7,060 bases of DNA from an uncultured Spongiibacteraceae bacterium (GTDB taxonomy: Bacteria > Pseudomonadota > Gammaproteobacteria > Pseudomonadales > Dasaniaceae): positions 1 to 7,060 of the forward strand of contig CALBVI010000264.1 in assembly GCA_937969395.1 (NCBI GenBank). The letters run 5' to 3'. The translations under genes were made by a program, and so were the position numbers. Each line of letters opens with the position of its first letter. Position 1 is the first letter of the stretch. Under the pieces are notes generated by a model. It had not been told where the DNA came from. It searched no databases and saw nothing but the letters and a program-made list of their open reading frames with translations. Below, in pieces: positions 1 through 5,773 of the stretch.

Positions 1-175
1 CATTTTTACGAGCTAGCTCTCTGACAAGTTCAGCTCTGTTGATATGATCTTCCGGTTTCCCGTGGGAGAAATTCAGCCGAACAACATTAACACCAGCCAT
101 TATCAAACGTTCAAGTATTGCTGGCTCATCAGTAGACGGCCCTAAGGTCGCTACTATTTTTGTACGTCTGATCAT
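1..175 (-). CDS. pyk: Pyruvate kinase, N-terminal 58 residues (cut by window edge)
   Basis: Pyruvate kinase converts phosphoenolpyruvate and ADP to pyruvate and ATP, the last step of glycolysis and of the Entner-Doudoroff route, in the cytosol. Translating the minus strand from the ATG at 175-173 gives [16 protein letters not shown], followed by an [13 protein letters not shown] segment and PEDH. These are the first strand of the barrel and the conserved Arg-Leu-Asn-Phe-Ser-His-Gly substrate/K+-binding motif of the family. The rest of the protein, which is usually about 470-480 residues, lies beyond base 1. The ATG overlaps the gap stop codon as ATGA (175-172), so the two genes are probably co-transcribed and translationally coupled; only a weak GGAA (189-186) precedes the start. 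The neighbouring hexR operator suggests KDPG-responsive control. The family is certain. Which paralogue this is (PykA or PykF type) cannot be settled from 58 residues, although the linkage to hexR resembles pykA. Confidence 0.95.
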   Translation of the reverse strand, partial: MIRRTKIVATLGPSTDEPAILERLIMAGVNVVRLNFSHGKPEDHINRAELVRELARKN

Positions 176-1206
176 GCTGCTTTATTTCCATTTTGCTTCT
201 GTGAAGCAGCCATTAAAGCAAGTGTGTTATCAAGCATACGATTCGAGAAACCCCACTCGTTATCATACCAAGCCATCACTTTTACCATACGGCCATTCAC
301 ACGAGTTTGAGTAGCGTCAAACGCTGACGACGCCGGTTGATGATTAAAATCGATCGAGACTAAAGGCTCAATGTTATAAACCAAAACACCTGGCATTTGC
401 TCTTCAGAGGCGGTTTTAATCAATTGGTTAATTTCTTCAATTGAGGTATCTCGTTTAGCTATAAAGTTAAAGTCGACCAAAGAAACATTATTAGTCGGCA
501 CCCGTACCGCCATACCATCGAGCTTACCTGCCAACTCTGGCAACACTAAACCTACGGCTTTAGCTGCTCCCGTCTGTGTTGGAATCATAGATTGACCAGC
601 AGCACGCGCACGATAAATGTCATTGTGATAGACATCGTGAATATTTTGATCATTAGTGAATGCGTGAATTGTTGTCATAGACCCCAATTCAATACCAACG
701 CCATCGTTTAAGACTTTCGCAACAGGTGCTAGGCAATTGGTGGTACAAGAGGCATTAGAGATAATCTTGCAATCGGCGTTAAGTACATCTTGATTGACAC
801 CATAAACTACCGTGGCGTCTGCATCTGCGGCTGGCGCAGAAATGATGACTTTTTTAGCACCGGCAGTTAGATGTGCGCTGGCCTTATCTCGGCTAGTAAA
901 AAATCCTGTGCACTCATAAACCACATCTACATTTAGTTCAGCCCAAGGTAGCTTACTTGGATCGCGTTCAGAAACCGTAATAATTTCATCGCCATTGACG
1001 ATCATCTTGTCACCGTCAACACTGACAGCACCGGGAAAACGCCCATGAACCGAATCATATTTCGTTAAATGTGCATTGAATTCGGTATTGCCCAAATCAT
1101 TAATGGCTACTATTTGAATAGAGTCTCGGTAATCAGATTCGTACAAAGCCCTTAAAATGTTACGACCGATACGCCCAAAACCATTAATTGCGACTCGAAT
1201 TGTCAT
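172..1206 (-). CDS. gap: Type I glyceraldehyde-3-phosphate dehydrogenase
   Basis: This enzyme oxidises and phosphorylates glyceraldehyde-3-phosphate to 1,3-bisphosphoglycerate using NAD(P), and runs in reverse during gluconeogenesis. The 344-residue protein opens with the Rossmann motif NGFGRIGR (residues 8-15). It has an acidic residue after the second strand (IND, Asp37), the catalytic Cys154 in [12 protein letters not shown], His181 in TIHAF, and the C-terminal [11 protein letters not shown] (313-323). Asp37 favours NAD. The S-loop has Val-Tyr (192-193) where strictly NAD-dependent Bacillus-type enzymes have Leu-Pro, so cofactor preference is inferred only. I chose the ATG at 1206-1204 because AGGTG (1217-1213) lies 6 nt upstream. 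A GTG three codons earlier falls inside that Shine-Dalgarno sequence. The length is slightly above the usual 330-340 because of a Gln/Asn/Lys/Ala-rich tail. The stop overlaps the pyk start. It is not erythrose-4-phosphate dehydrogenase: the [19 protein letters not shown] segment is typical of GAPDH. Confidence 0.97.
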   Translation of the reverse strand: MTIRVAINGFGRIGRNILRALYESDYRDSIQIVAINDLGNTEFNAHLTKYDSVHGRFPGAVSVDGDKMIVNGDEIITVSERDPSKLPWAELNVDVVYECTGFFTSRDKASAHLTAGAKKVIISAPAADADATVVYGVNQDVLNADCKIISNASCTTNCLAPVAKVLNDGVGIELGSMTTIHAFTNDQNIHDVYHNDIYRARAAGQSMIPTQTGAAKAVGLVLPELAGKLDGMAVRVPTNNVSLVDFNFIAKRDTSIEEINQLIKTASEEQMPGVLVYNIEPLVSIDFNHQPASSAFDATQTRVNGRMVKVMAWYDNEWGFSNRMLDNTLALMAASQKQNGNKAA

Positions 1207-1212
1207 CGTCTT

Positions 1213-1217
1213 CACCT
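1213..1217 (-). promoter_or_regulatory. Ribosome binding site deciding the gap start
   Basis: AGGTG on the minus strand sits 6 nt before the ATG at 1206. It includes the GTG (1215-1213) that a longest-ORF rule would take as the start, so the ATG giving [11 protein letters not shown] is the better choice. Confidence 0.75.
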
Positions 1218-1251
1218 ATAGGTTGATTGCAGATATTTAGCTAAGTTACTT

Positions 1252-1279
1252 ATTATCCAGCAAAACCCATTGATATCAA
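1252..1279 (-). promoter_or_regulatory. Candidate sigma-70 promoter of gap-pyk
   Basis: On the minus strand TTGATA (1279-1274) and GATAAT (1257-1252) are separated by 16 bp, close to the sigma-70 consensus. Transcription would begin near 1245, giving a leader of about 40 nt before the gap ATG. The -35 hexamer lies inside the perfect 10-bp palindrome TTGATATCAA (1270-1279). A second -35-like TTGACT (1284-1279) is spaced 21 bp from the same -10 and fits less well. The HexR operator lies just upstream, centred near -50. Confidence 0.55.
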
Positions 1280-1280
1280 G

Positions 1281-1311
1281 TCAATTATGTAATTAAATTA
1301 AATTCTATAAT
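1281..1311 (+). promoter_or_regulatory. Candidate hexR promoter, strong -10 and weak -35
   Basis: A perfect TATAAT lies at 1306-1311 on the plus strand. The upstream -35 candidates (TCAATT at 1281-1286, AATTAT at 1283-1288) are poor. Initiation near 1318 would leave a leader of about 140 nt before the hexR ATG at 1457. The HexR operator fills the spacer, consistent with autorepression. The rest of 1312-1456 shows no other clear element. Confidence 0.4.
1288..1302. promoter_or_regulatory. Putative HexR operator
   Basis: TGTAATTAAATTAAA differs at one base (position 14, A for C) from the palindromic HexR consensus TGTAATTAAATTACA described for gammaproteobacteria (consensus quoted from memory). 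It lies between hexR and gap-pyk, where autoregulation and target control are expected. It is centred about 50 bp upstream of the proposed gap start site, and it sits directly between the -10 and -35 regions of the proposed hexR promoter. This geometry suggests repression of hexR, with either activation or repression of gap-pyk. Confidence 0.7.
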
Positions 1312-1456
1312 AGCCAAATATTACAAGCACTTCCCCCAAACCGCCGACAAAGAAAAGACTAACGCCAATATTTGCGGCATAATCCACGGTTAATCAGTCA
1401 CTTACCGAGCACTTAGTAACTGTAACCAACATCAATTTGATAGCGATATTCTTGTT

Positions 1457-2299
1457 ATGAGTCTTTTAAGTAATCTCAAACGCTCTATCCCTTCACTGAG
1501 TAAAGCTGAATCACGCATTGCTAAAGCCATTTTGATTGATCCTGAAGCGACAGTGAACATGACAACCAGTGAGCTCGCTCGTCTAGCGGGAGTCAGCGAT
1601 CCAATGATTTCGCGCTTTTGTCGTACGATGGAGTGCACTAGCTTTCCCGATTTTAAAGTCCAGCTGGCCAAAAGCTTGGTCAATAAAGTCTCTTTTATCA
1701 GTGAAGCTGTTTCACCTGGTGATAATAGTGCTAATTACATTGAGAAACGCATCAATGCCAATCAAGCAGCGCTGGAATACATCCGTACTAAACTCGACCC
1801 AGCTATTATTGAGCAGACAGTTGCAGCTCTGAGTCGTTCTAAAAAAATCGAAATTTTTGGTATGGGCGGATGTGCCGCCATTGCAAAAGACGCGCAACAC
1901 AAGCTCTTTCGTTTAGGCATACCAACGATGGCACACGAAGACCACTTAATGCAGCGCATGGTAGCGGCATCAGCTGACGAAGATACGACTATTTTAATTT
2001 TTTCATTTACTGGCCGAACGCAAGCGATGGTCGAGATTGCTGAAATTGCCAAGAATAGTGGTGCAAAATTAATTACTATTTGCAGTCCCAACTCCCCTCT
2101 CGCCGAGCTAGCAGACATCACAATTACTTCAGGTGATGAGTTAGAAGACACGACGATTTACGTGCCCATGACGACACGTATTATTATCCTTACCATTACC
2201 GACATTCTCACCACGGGGTTAGCGTTAGAACAAGGTGAAGAAATTGAAGCGCAGTTGAAAAAAATTAAGCACAGTCTCGATAGTACCAAGATCATTTAA
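1457..2299 (+). CDS. hexR: HexR, RpiR-family KDPG-responsive regulator
   Basis: HexR is a transcription factor that binds operators of sugar-catabolic and gluconeogenic genes and responds to 2-keto-3-deoxy-6-phosphogluconate. The 280-residue protein has an N-terminal RpiR helix-turn-helix domain (about 1-75). Its recognition segment ISRFCR (51-56) carries Arg53 and Arg56, matching the DNA-contacting Arg54/Arg57 of Pseudomonas putida HexR. A SIS phosphosugar-binding domain follows (about 110-255) with IFGMGGCAA (133-141) and FSFTGRT (182-188). Length and full-length similarity to HexR (for example AQHKLFRLGIP and MQRM) make it intact. One oddity is that the first KDPG-contacting serine position is Cys139, while the second, Ser183, is kept. 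The ATG at 1457 has no clear Shine-Dalgarno and there is no alternative in-frame upstream start. Divergent gap-pyk and the intergenic operator support the assignment. Other RpiR regulators are less likely given this context. Confidence 0.93.
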   Translation: MSLLSNLKRSIPSLSKAESRIAKAILIDPEATVNMTTSELARLAGVSDPMISRFCRTMECTSFPDFKVQLAKSLVNKVSFISEAVSPGDNSANYIEKRINANQAALEYIRTKLDPAIIEQTVAALSRSKKIEIFGMGGCAAIAKDAQHKLFRLGIPTMAHEDHLMQRMVAASADEDTTILIFSFTGRTQAMVEIAEIAKNSGAKLITICSPNSPLAELADITITSGDELEDTTIYVPMTTRIIILTITDILTTGLALEQGEEIEAQLKKIKHSLDSTKII

Positions 2300-2414
2300 A
2301 AACAACATCAACTAATATAAAACCAAGGCGCACTTCTAACTACGACAGCAATTGTCACATAGTGCAACTTTCAAATTGGGTATAAAACAAGCTAATTTCT
2401 AGTTGATAAAAGGC

Positions 2415-2447
2415 TTGTTGATGGGTAAAAATAGTACTCATCAACAA
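2415..2447. promoter_or_regulatory. 13-bp hairpin in the leader of the AMMECR1 gene
   Basis: Arms 2415-2427 (TTGTTGATGGGTA) and 2435-2447 (TACTCATCAACAA) pair over 13 positions with a single G-T (G-U in RNA) pair and a 7-nt loop. No T-run follows on the plus strand, so it is not an intrinsic terminator for hexR. On the minus strand only a TTTT follows. It begins 115 bp after the hexR stop and ends at the A of an ATG at 2447. The rest of 2300-2470 contains a TATAAA (2381-2386) without a properly spaced -35, so I can name no promoter. Confidence 0.55.
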
Positions 2448-2543
2448 TGTGCCCAAAGTGTGAAAACTTCATGTATACCGCTATTCAACGTCAACAAATG
2501 CTTGATATCGCACAGCGATCAATTCAACACGGCCTACACTTAA
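2421..2543 (+). CDS. Possible 40-codon leader ORF overlapping the AMMECR1 gene
   Basis: An ATG at 2421 is preceded by AAAAGG (2408-2413) at 7 nt, the best Shine-Dalgarno in this leader, and opens a 40-residue frame beginning MGKNSTHQQC and ending at TAA 2541-2543. It is in a different frame from the AMMECR1 gene and covers both of that gene's candidate starts. I do not recognise the peptide. It has no membrane segment, and most of it overlaps a conserved gene, so it may be a chance frame, a regulatory upstream ORF, or the sign of a frameshift near the 5' end of the main gene. Confidence 0.2.
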   Translation: MGKNSTHQQCAQSVKTSCIPLFNVNKCLISHSDQFNTAYT

Positions 2544-3043
2544 GCACACGCCTGAGAGTTAACTACAAAGGTATTGAAGCAGGATTGTTAAAACCGCGAG
2601 CGTGTTTTATTACACTAAAAATTGGCCAAGAAATTTGTGGGCGTATGGGTTCATTAGAACCCAATATGGCACTCATCGAAAACATTGCACACAATGCCCA
2701 TAGTGCAGCCTTTAACGACCCGCGTTTCGTACCAATAACAAAAGAAGCAATCGAACATTTAACGATTGGGATCACCGTTTTAGGCGAAATTGAAACAATA
2801 AATTGTGACAACGAAAAAGAACTACTCACTCAACTAACTCCGCAAACTGACGGCGTTATTTTAAGTGAAGATGATTTAACTGCGACGTTTTTACCGGACG
2901 TATGGCAACAACTTATCGAGCCTAAAGACTTTATTCAGCAGCTAAAGATTCAAGCCGGCCTAGCTGAAGATTACTGGAGTGACACACTACGTTTTGAACG
3001 CTTTCAAGTTAAAGAAATCAGTTCAACGCCAAGCGATAATTAA
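2471..3043 (+). CDS. AMMECR1-domain protein (AmmeMemoRadiSam system protein A-like)
   Basis: Function is unknown. AMMECR1-domain proteins occur from archaea to humans and in bacteria often sit beside a Memo-family and a radical SAM gene (the AmmeMemoRadiSam set), neither of which is visible here. The 190-residue protein matches the domain across its length: KPRACFITLK (41-50), GSLEP (60-64), NAHSAAFNDPRF (75-86), ITVL (101-104), TFLPDVWQQL (139-148), LKIQAGL (158-164) and DYWSDTLRFERFQV (167-180). The usual LRGCIG signature reads ICGRMG (55-60), so the conserved Arg-Gly-Cys order is lost. I prefer the ATG at 2471 because homologues start close to the helix represented here by MYTAIQRQQMLDIAQ. 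An in-frame ATG at 2447 would add eight residues including a CPKC pair, but it lies at the foot of a hairpin and also lacks a Shine-Dalgarno. The gene converges on rnhB with 18 bp between the stops. Confidence 0.85.
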   Translation: MYTAIQRQQMLDIAQRSIQHGLHLSTRLRVNYKGIEAGLLKPRACFITLKIGQEICGRMGSLEPNMALIENIAHNAHSAAFNDPRFVPITKEAIEHLTIGITVLGEIETINCDNEKELLTQLTPQTDGVILSEDDLTATFLPDVWQQLIEPKDFIQQLKIQAGLAEDYWSDTLRFERFQVKEISSTPSDN

Positions 3044-3061
3044 AAAAGTTTTATTCTTAAG

Positions 3062-3655
3062 TTATATTGATAGCAGTCTTTTAACTGGACCAAACGATAC
3101 TCTGTGAATCGGCGTTACTCCTAGCGTGTCTAAAGCTGCCATATGTACCTTTGTTGGATAGCCTTTATGCGCTGCGAAGCCATAACCAGGGTACTGTTGA
3201 TCAAACTCAATCATTTCTCGGTCACGCACTACTTTTGCCAAGATCGATGCCGCTGCAATCGCTTTTACTCGACTATCGCCTTTAACAACGGCTTCAGATG
3301 GATAGGTCCAGCGGGGAATTTTATTACCATCTACCAGTACATGCTCAGGTTGCATCGACAAGCCCTCAACAGCTCGCTTCATTGCCAACAAACTTGCCTG
3401 TAGAATATTTATCTCATCTATCTCCGCAACACTAGCGCGAGCGACACACCAACTTAGCGATTTTTCTTTAATCTCAGGAAACAGCGCTTCACGACGTTTT
3501 TCAGTTAACTTTTTCGAATCATCAAGCCCTTCGATAATATTTTTAGGGTCAAGAATAACAGCCGCAGCAACAACATCACCCGCTAACGGACCACGACCAA
3601 CTTCATCAACACCGGCAACTAACAAACCTTGGTAACAAGAAATAAAGGGTTCCAC
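3062..3655 (-). CDS. rnhB: Ribonuclease HII
   Basis: RNase HII is a cytosolic, metal-dependent endonuclease that cuts RNA in RNA-DNA hybrids and starts removal of single ribonucleotides misincorporated in DNA. The 197-residue protein has the [16 protein letters not shown] block (14-29) with catalytic Asp17 and Glu18 and the GRG substrate-sensing motif (20-22). It also has Asp109 in LVDGN, Asp127 in [23 protein letters not shown] (134-148), [14 protein letters not shown] (155-168) and the C-terminal [10 protein letters not shown] (184-193). All four acidic catalytic positions are present and the length is normal. The start is GTG (3655-3653), which shares one base with the lpxB TAG stop (TAGTG), with AGAGG (3665-3661) 5 nt upstream. 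It is the last gene of the lpx cluster. dnaE, often next, is replaced by a convergent gene, and no GC-rich terminator is visible in the 18-bp gap. Confidence 0.97.
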   Translation of the reverse strand: MEPFISCYQGLLVAGVDEVGRGPLAGDVVAAAVILDPKNIIEGLDDSKKLTEKRREALFPEIKEKSLSWCVARASVAEIDEINILQASLLAMKRAVEGLSMQPEHVLVDGNKIPRWTYPSEAVVKGDSRVKAIAAASILAKVVRDREMIEFDQQYPGYGFAAHKGYPTKVHMAALDTLGVTPIHRVSFGPVKRLLSI

Positions 3656-4854
3656 TACGACCTCTGTTTTTTTTCAGCAATCATTGCTAATAATACTTGA
3701 GCAGCACGATCACTGGCGCCCTGTTTTAATTGTTGATGTATATCGCTAAAACAATCCATCAATTCTCGATAGTTAGCCGTCTTATCCAAACGCTCAAGTA
3801 TTAACGGCCCCAAGATATCCGCCTTAACATCATCTTGCAAAACTTCAGGGACCATCGCTCGCTCTGCGAGTAAATTAGGTAAAGAAATAAAGGGCGATTT
3901 AACTAAGCGTGAGAGAATCACATAAGAGAACCAAGCTAATCGATAAGCTACGACCATAGGCCGTTTTAATAACATCGCTTCTAGCGTTGTCGTTCCAGAC
4001 GCCATCAATACAACATCCGACGCAGCCATTACTAATTGAGATTGACCATCAACCAAGGTAATCGGCAAGTCGTGTCCAAACTCTTTTAAAAGCTGTTCTA
4101 GTTGTATTTTCCGTGTGGCATTTGCCGCTGGAATAATAAATGTTAACTTGCGATGGCTATCACTTTGATCAATACACCAACGCGCAGTTTCAATAAATGA
4201 TTGACCTAACATTTTCACTTCACCACCACGACTGCCCGGCAATAAAGCCACAATAGTATCTTGTTCGGTGAAACCTAAATGCTTTCTGGCATCAGATGAC
4301 TGCTGATCAACGAGTGTTTTTTCTATCGGAAATTGATCAGCCAGCGAATGACCTACAAACGTTACAGGTACATTATGCTGTTGATAAAATTTTGCTTCAA
4401 ACGGAAACAGCGTCAACATATGATCAACAGCCTTAGCTATTTTCTTAACGCGCCCCTGCCGCCAAGCCCACACTGAGGGGCTAACATAATGAGCAGTCAA
4501 TATTCCCTTTTTTCGTAAAGCTAGCTCAAGGTTGAGATTAAAATCGGGAGAATCAATACCAATAAATAAATCAGGTGGCTGTTCAGTAAAATGTTGTTTT
4601 AGTTTTTTCCGCATAGCTAATAGTTCGGGTAGCCGCTTTAGCGGTTCAACAAAACCCATCACCGATAAACGATCCATATCGAATAAACTATGAAAGCCCT
4701 GAGCCAACATCAATGGCCCACCAATACCTTCAAAACACGTATTGGGGTACATTGTCAAAATAGATTTAATCAGTGCAGAACCGAGAATATCACCCGAGGC
4801 TTCTCCAACGACAATACCGATACGAAGATGATCGAGATTGTTAATGGTAGACAT
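3655..4854 (-). CDS. lpxB: Lipid-A-disaccharide synthase
   Basis: LpxB is a GT19-family glycosyltransferase at the inner face of the cytoplasmic membrane. It joins UDP-2,3-diacylglucosamine and lipid X to form the tetra-acylated lipid A disaccharide. The 399-residue protein shows the expected blocks in order: VVGEASGD (15-22), MGFVEPL (66-72), IGIDSPDFN (98-106) with the conserved aspartates 101 and 104, [15 protein letters not shown] (122-136), [10 protein letters not shown] (204-213), [11 protein letters not shown] (285-295), VVAYR (301-305) and SLPNLLAER (324-332). It has the normal length for the family (about 380-400). The ATG at 4854 has only a weak AGAGA upstream. It sits 79 bp after lpxA and ends in TAG overlapping the rnhB GTG. 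Near the 3' end the coding strand contains eight consecutive A residues (3674-3667), a slippery run discussed separately. The assignment is certain. Confidence 0.97.
   Translation of the reverse strand: MSTINNLDHLRIGIVVGEASGDILGSALIKSILTMYPNTCFEGIGGPLMLAQGFHSLFDMDRLSVMGFVEPLKRLPELLAMRKKLKQHFTEQPPDLFIGIDSPDFNLNLELALRKKGILTAHYVSPSVWAWRQGRVKKIAKAVDHMLTLFPFEAKFYQQHNVPVTFVGHSLADQFPIEKTLVDQQSSDARKHLGFTEQDTIVALLPGSRGGEVKMLGQSFIETARWCIDQSDSHRKLTFIIPAANATRKIQLEQLLKEFGHDLPITLVDGQSQLVMAASDVVLMASGTTTLEAMLLKRPMVVAYRLAWFSYVILSRLVKSPFISLPNLLAERAMVPEVLQDDVKADILGPLILERLDKTANYRELMDCFSDIHQQLKQGASDRAAQVLLAMIAEKKQRS
3661..3665 (-). promoter_or_regulatory. Ribosome binding site deciding the rnhB GTG start
   Basis: AGAGG on the minus strand lies 5 nt before the GTG at 3655-3653, inside the last codons of lpxB. 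It supports the GTG as the true start and suggests translational coupling to lpxB. Confidence 0.65.
3667..3674 (-). other. A8 slippery run at the lpxB/rnhB junction
   Basis: The lpxB coding strand reads GAA AAA AAA CAG here, which contains A_AAA_AAA in the zero frame, a heptamer of the type used for bacterial -1 frameshifting. The -1 frame is open from the run through the rnhB GTG, so a slip would produce an LpxB-RnhB fusion. No stimulatory pseudoknot was identified. A small AGCAA/TTGCT hairpin lies upstream rather than downstream of the run. The sequence is seen; any function is inference. Confidence 0.3.
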
Positions 4855-4933
4855 GGTTTATTTCTCTATAAAAACAAGAAGTGTCAATAAAGGAGCTAGC
4901 TGTGACGTTATTAGAATATTGATTACAAGGCAA

Positions 4934-5704
4934 CTATCGAACAATACCGCGCTCAGACAATGTTAATGAATCGATCAGCAAATCAATTTCTTCATTCACT
5001 TCACGCATTACCTGTAACTTTTCTAGCGCTTCTTCAACGGTCAAACCTTGACGATAAATCAGCTTATAAGCTCTACGAATAGCAGTAATTGCATCGCTAC
5101 TAAAACCGCGGCGCTTTAAACCCTCAACATTAATACCTTTAACTGTTGCAGGGCTTCCGGTTACCGTAACGTATGCGGGTACGTCTTTACCAATAGCAGT
5201 ACCCATACCAGAAAAACTATGCGCACCGATATAACAAAACTGATGAACCAAGGTATAGCCGCTGAGGATACTCCAATCACCCATAGTCACATGACCAGCA
5301 AGCGCTACGTTGTTGACTAGAATACAGTGATTACCAATGATTGAATCATGCCCTACATGAACATAAGCCATCAATAAATTATCATTACCTATGCTTGTTT
5401 CACCCCGATCCTGAACAGTACCTCGGTGAATCGTAACGCCTTCACGAATAACATTGTTATCACCAATGACTAAGCGAGTATCTTCGCCTTGGTATTTCAA
5501 ATCAGGGGTATCATCACCAATCGTTGAAAATTGAAAAATTTTATTATTAACACCAATTGTCGTCGGCCCTTTGATAACGACATGTGAAGCGATGACAGTG
5601 CCCGCACCAATATGTACATTGGGGCCGACAATTGTCCACGGGCCTATTTCAACGTCATCAGCAATGACGGCACTGGGGTCAATAATAGAACGAGGATCGA
5701 TCAA
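4934..5704 (-). CDS. lpxA: UDP-N-acetylglucosamine acyltransferase
   Basis: LpxA transfers a 3-hydroxyacyl chain from acyl carrier protein to the 3-OH of UDP-GlcNAc, the first step of lipid A synthesis. It acts in the cytosol as a trimer of left-handed beta-helices. The 256-residue protein has many hexapeptide repeats over residues 1-185 and an alpha-helical C-terminus with EGLKRRGFSSDAI (194-206). Catalytic His119 (VGHD) matches E. coli His125. His116, His138, His154 and Lys70 match E. coli His122, His144, His160 and Lys76. Position 167 is Met where E. coli has Gly173, as in Pseudomonas aeruginosa LpxA, which predicts C10 acyl selectivity. The start is TTG (5704-5702), supported by AAGG 7 nt upstream and by the conserved first residues IDPR. 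No ATG or GTG is possible before an in-frame stop at 5716-5714. It lies 69 bp after fabZ. Confidence 0.97.
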   Translation of the reverse strand: MIDPRSIIDPSAVIADDVEIGPWTIVGPNVHIGAGTVIASHVVIKGPTTIGVNNKIFQFSTIGDDTPDLKYQGEDTRLVIGDNNVIREGVTIHRGTVQDRGETSIGNDNLLMAYVHVGHDSIIGNHCILVNNVALAGHVTMGDWSILSGYTLVHQFCYIGAHSFSGMGTAIGKDVPAYVTVTGSPATVKGINVEGLKRRGFSSDAITAIRRAYKLIYRQGLTVEEALEKLQVMREVNEEIDLLIDSLTLSERGIVR

Positions 5705-5721
5705 AGTAATACCTTATTACT
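5705..5721. promoter_or_regulatory. Perfect palindrome enclosing the lpxA ribosome binding site
   Basis: AGTAATA (5705-5711) and TATTACT (5715-5721) are exact inverted copies around a 3-bp centre. In the lpxA mRNA the centre is AGG and the Shine-Dalgarno AAGG (5715-5712) occupies the loop and its edge, ending immediately before the TTG start. It could be an RNA hairpin that tunes initiation or a protein-binding palindrome. The stem is AT-rich, so its stability is modest. Confidence 0.45.
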
Positions 5722-5773
5722 GTCTGAACTTTTTAAATTCTTTAAACGCTTTAACTTAACAATCGCAATCTAA

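Noticed and set aside
1207..1215. GTG start extending gap by three codons (MKT before MTIRV)
   Set aside because: The GTG is part of the AGGTG Shine-Dalgarno for the ATG at 1206, and GAPDH proteins start right before the Rossmann strand.
1762..2151. 129-codon open frame antisense to hexR
   Set aside because: It lies entirely inside the conserved hexR gene on the other strand, has no recognisable family and no ribosome binding site that I could support.
2330..2365. GCACT/AGTGC inverted repeat after hexR as a terminator
   Set aside because: The stem is only 5 bp with a long interior and no T-run follows.
2352..2367. TTGTCAC-AT-AGTGCAA as a CRP-like or other dyad operator
   Set aside because: The two halves match poorly and no properly placed promoter lies beside it.
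2447..2470. Upstream ATG at 2447 as the AMMECR1 gene start, adding a CPKC pair
   Set aside because: It has no Shine-Dalgarno, sits at the foot of a hairpin, and adds residues outside the usual domain start. It is kept only as an alternative.
3041..3061. A/T-rich run between the AMMECR1 gene and rnhB as a bidirectional terminator
   Set aside because: There is no GC-containing stem, only A and T tracts.
4865..4887. Consensus TTGACA (4887-4882) as an internal promoter before lpxB
   Set aside because: The only TATA-like hexamer (TATAGA, 4870-4865) is 11 bp away, too close, and no good -10 exists at 16-18 bp.
5708..5710. ATT start for lpxA aligning with the ATG of the Pseudomonas protein
   Set aside because: The Shine-Dalgarno would be only about 1 nt away, whereas the TTG at 5704 has a normal 7-nt spacing.
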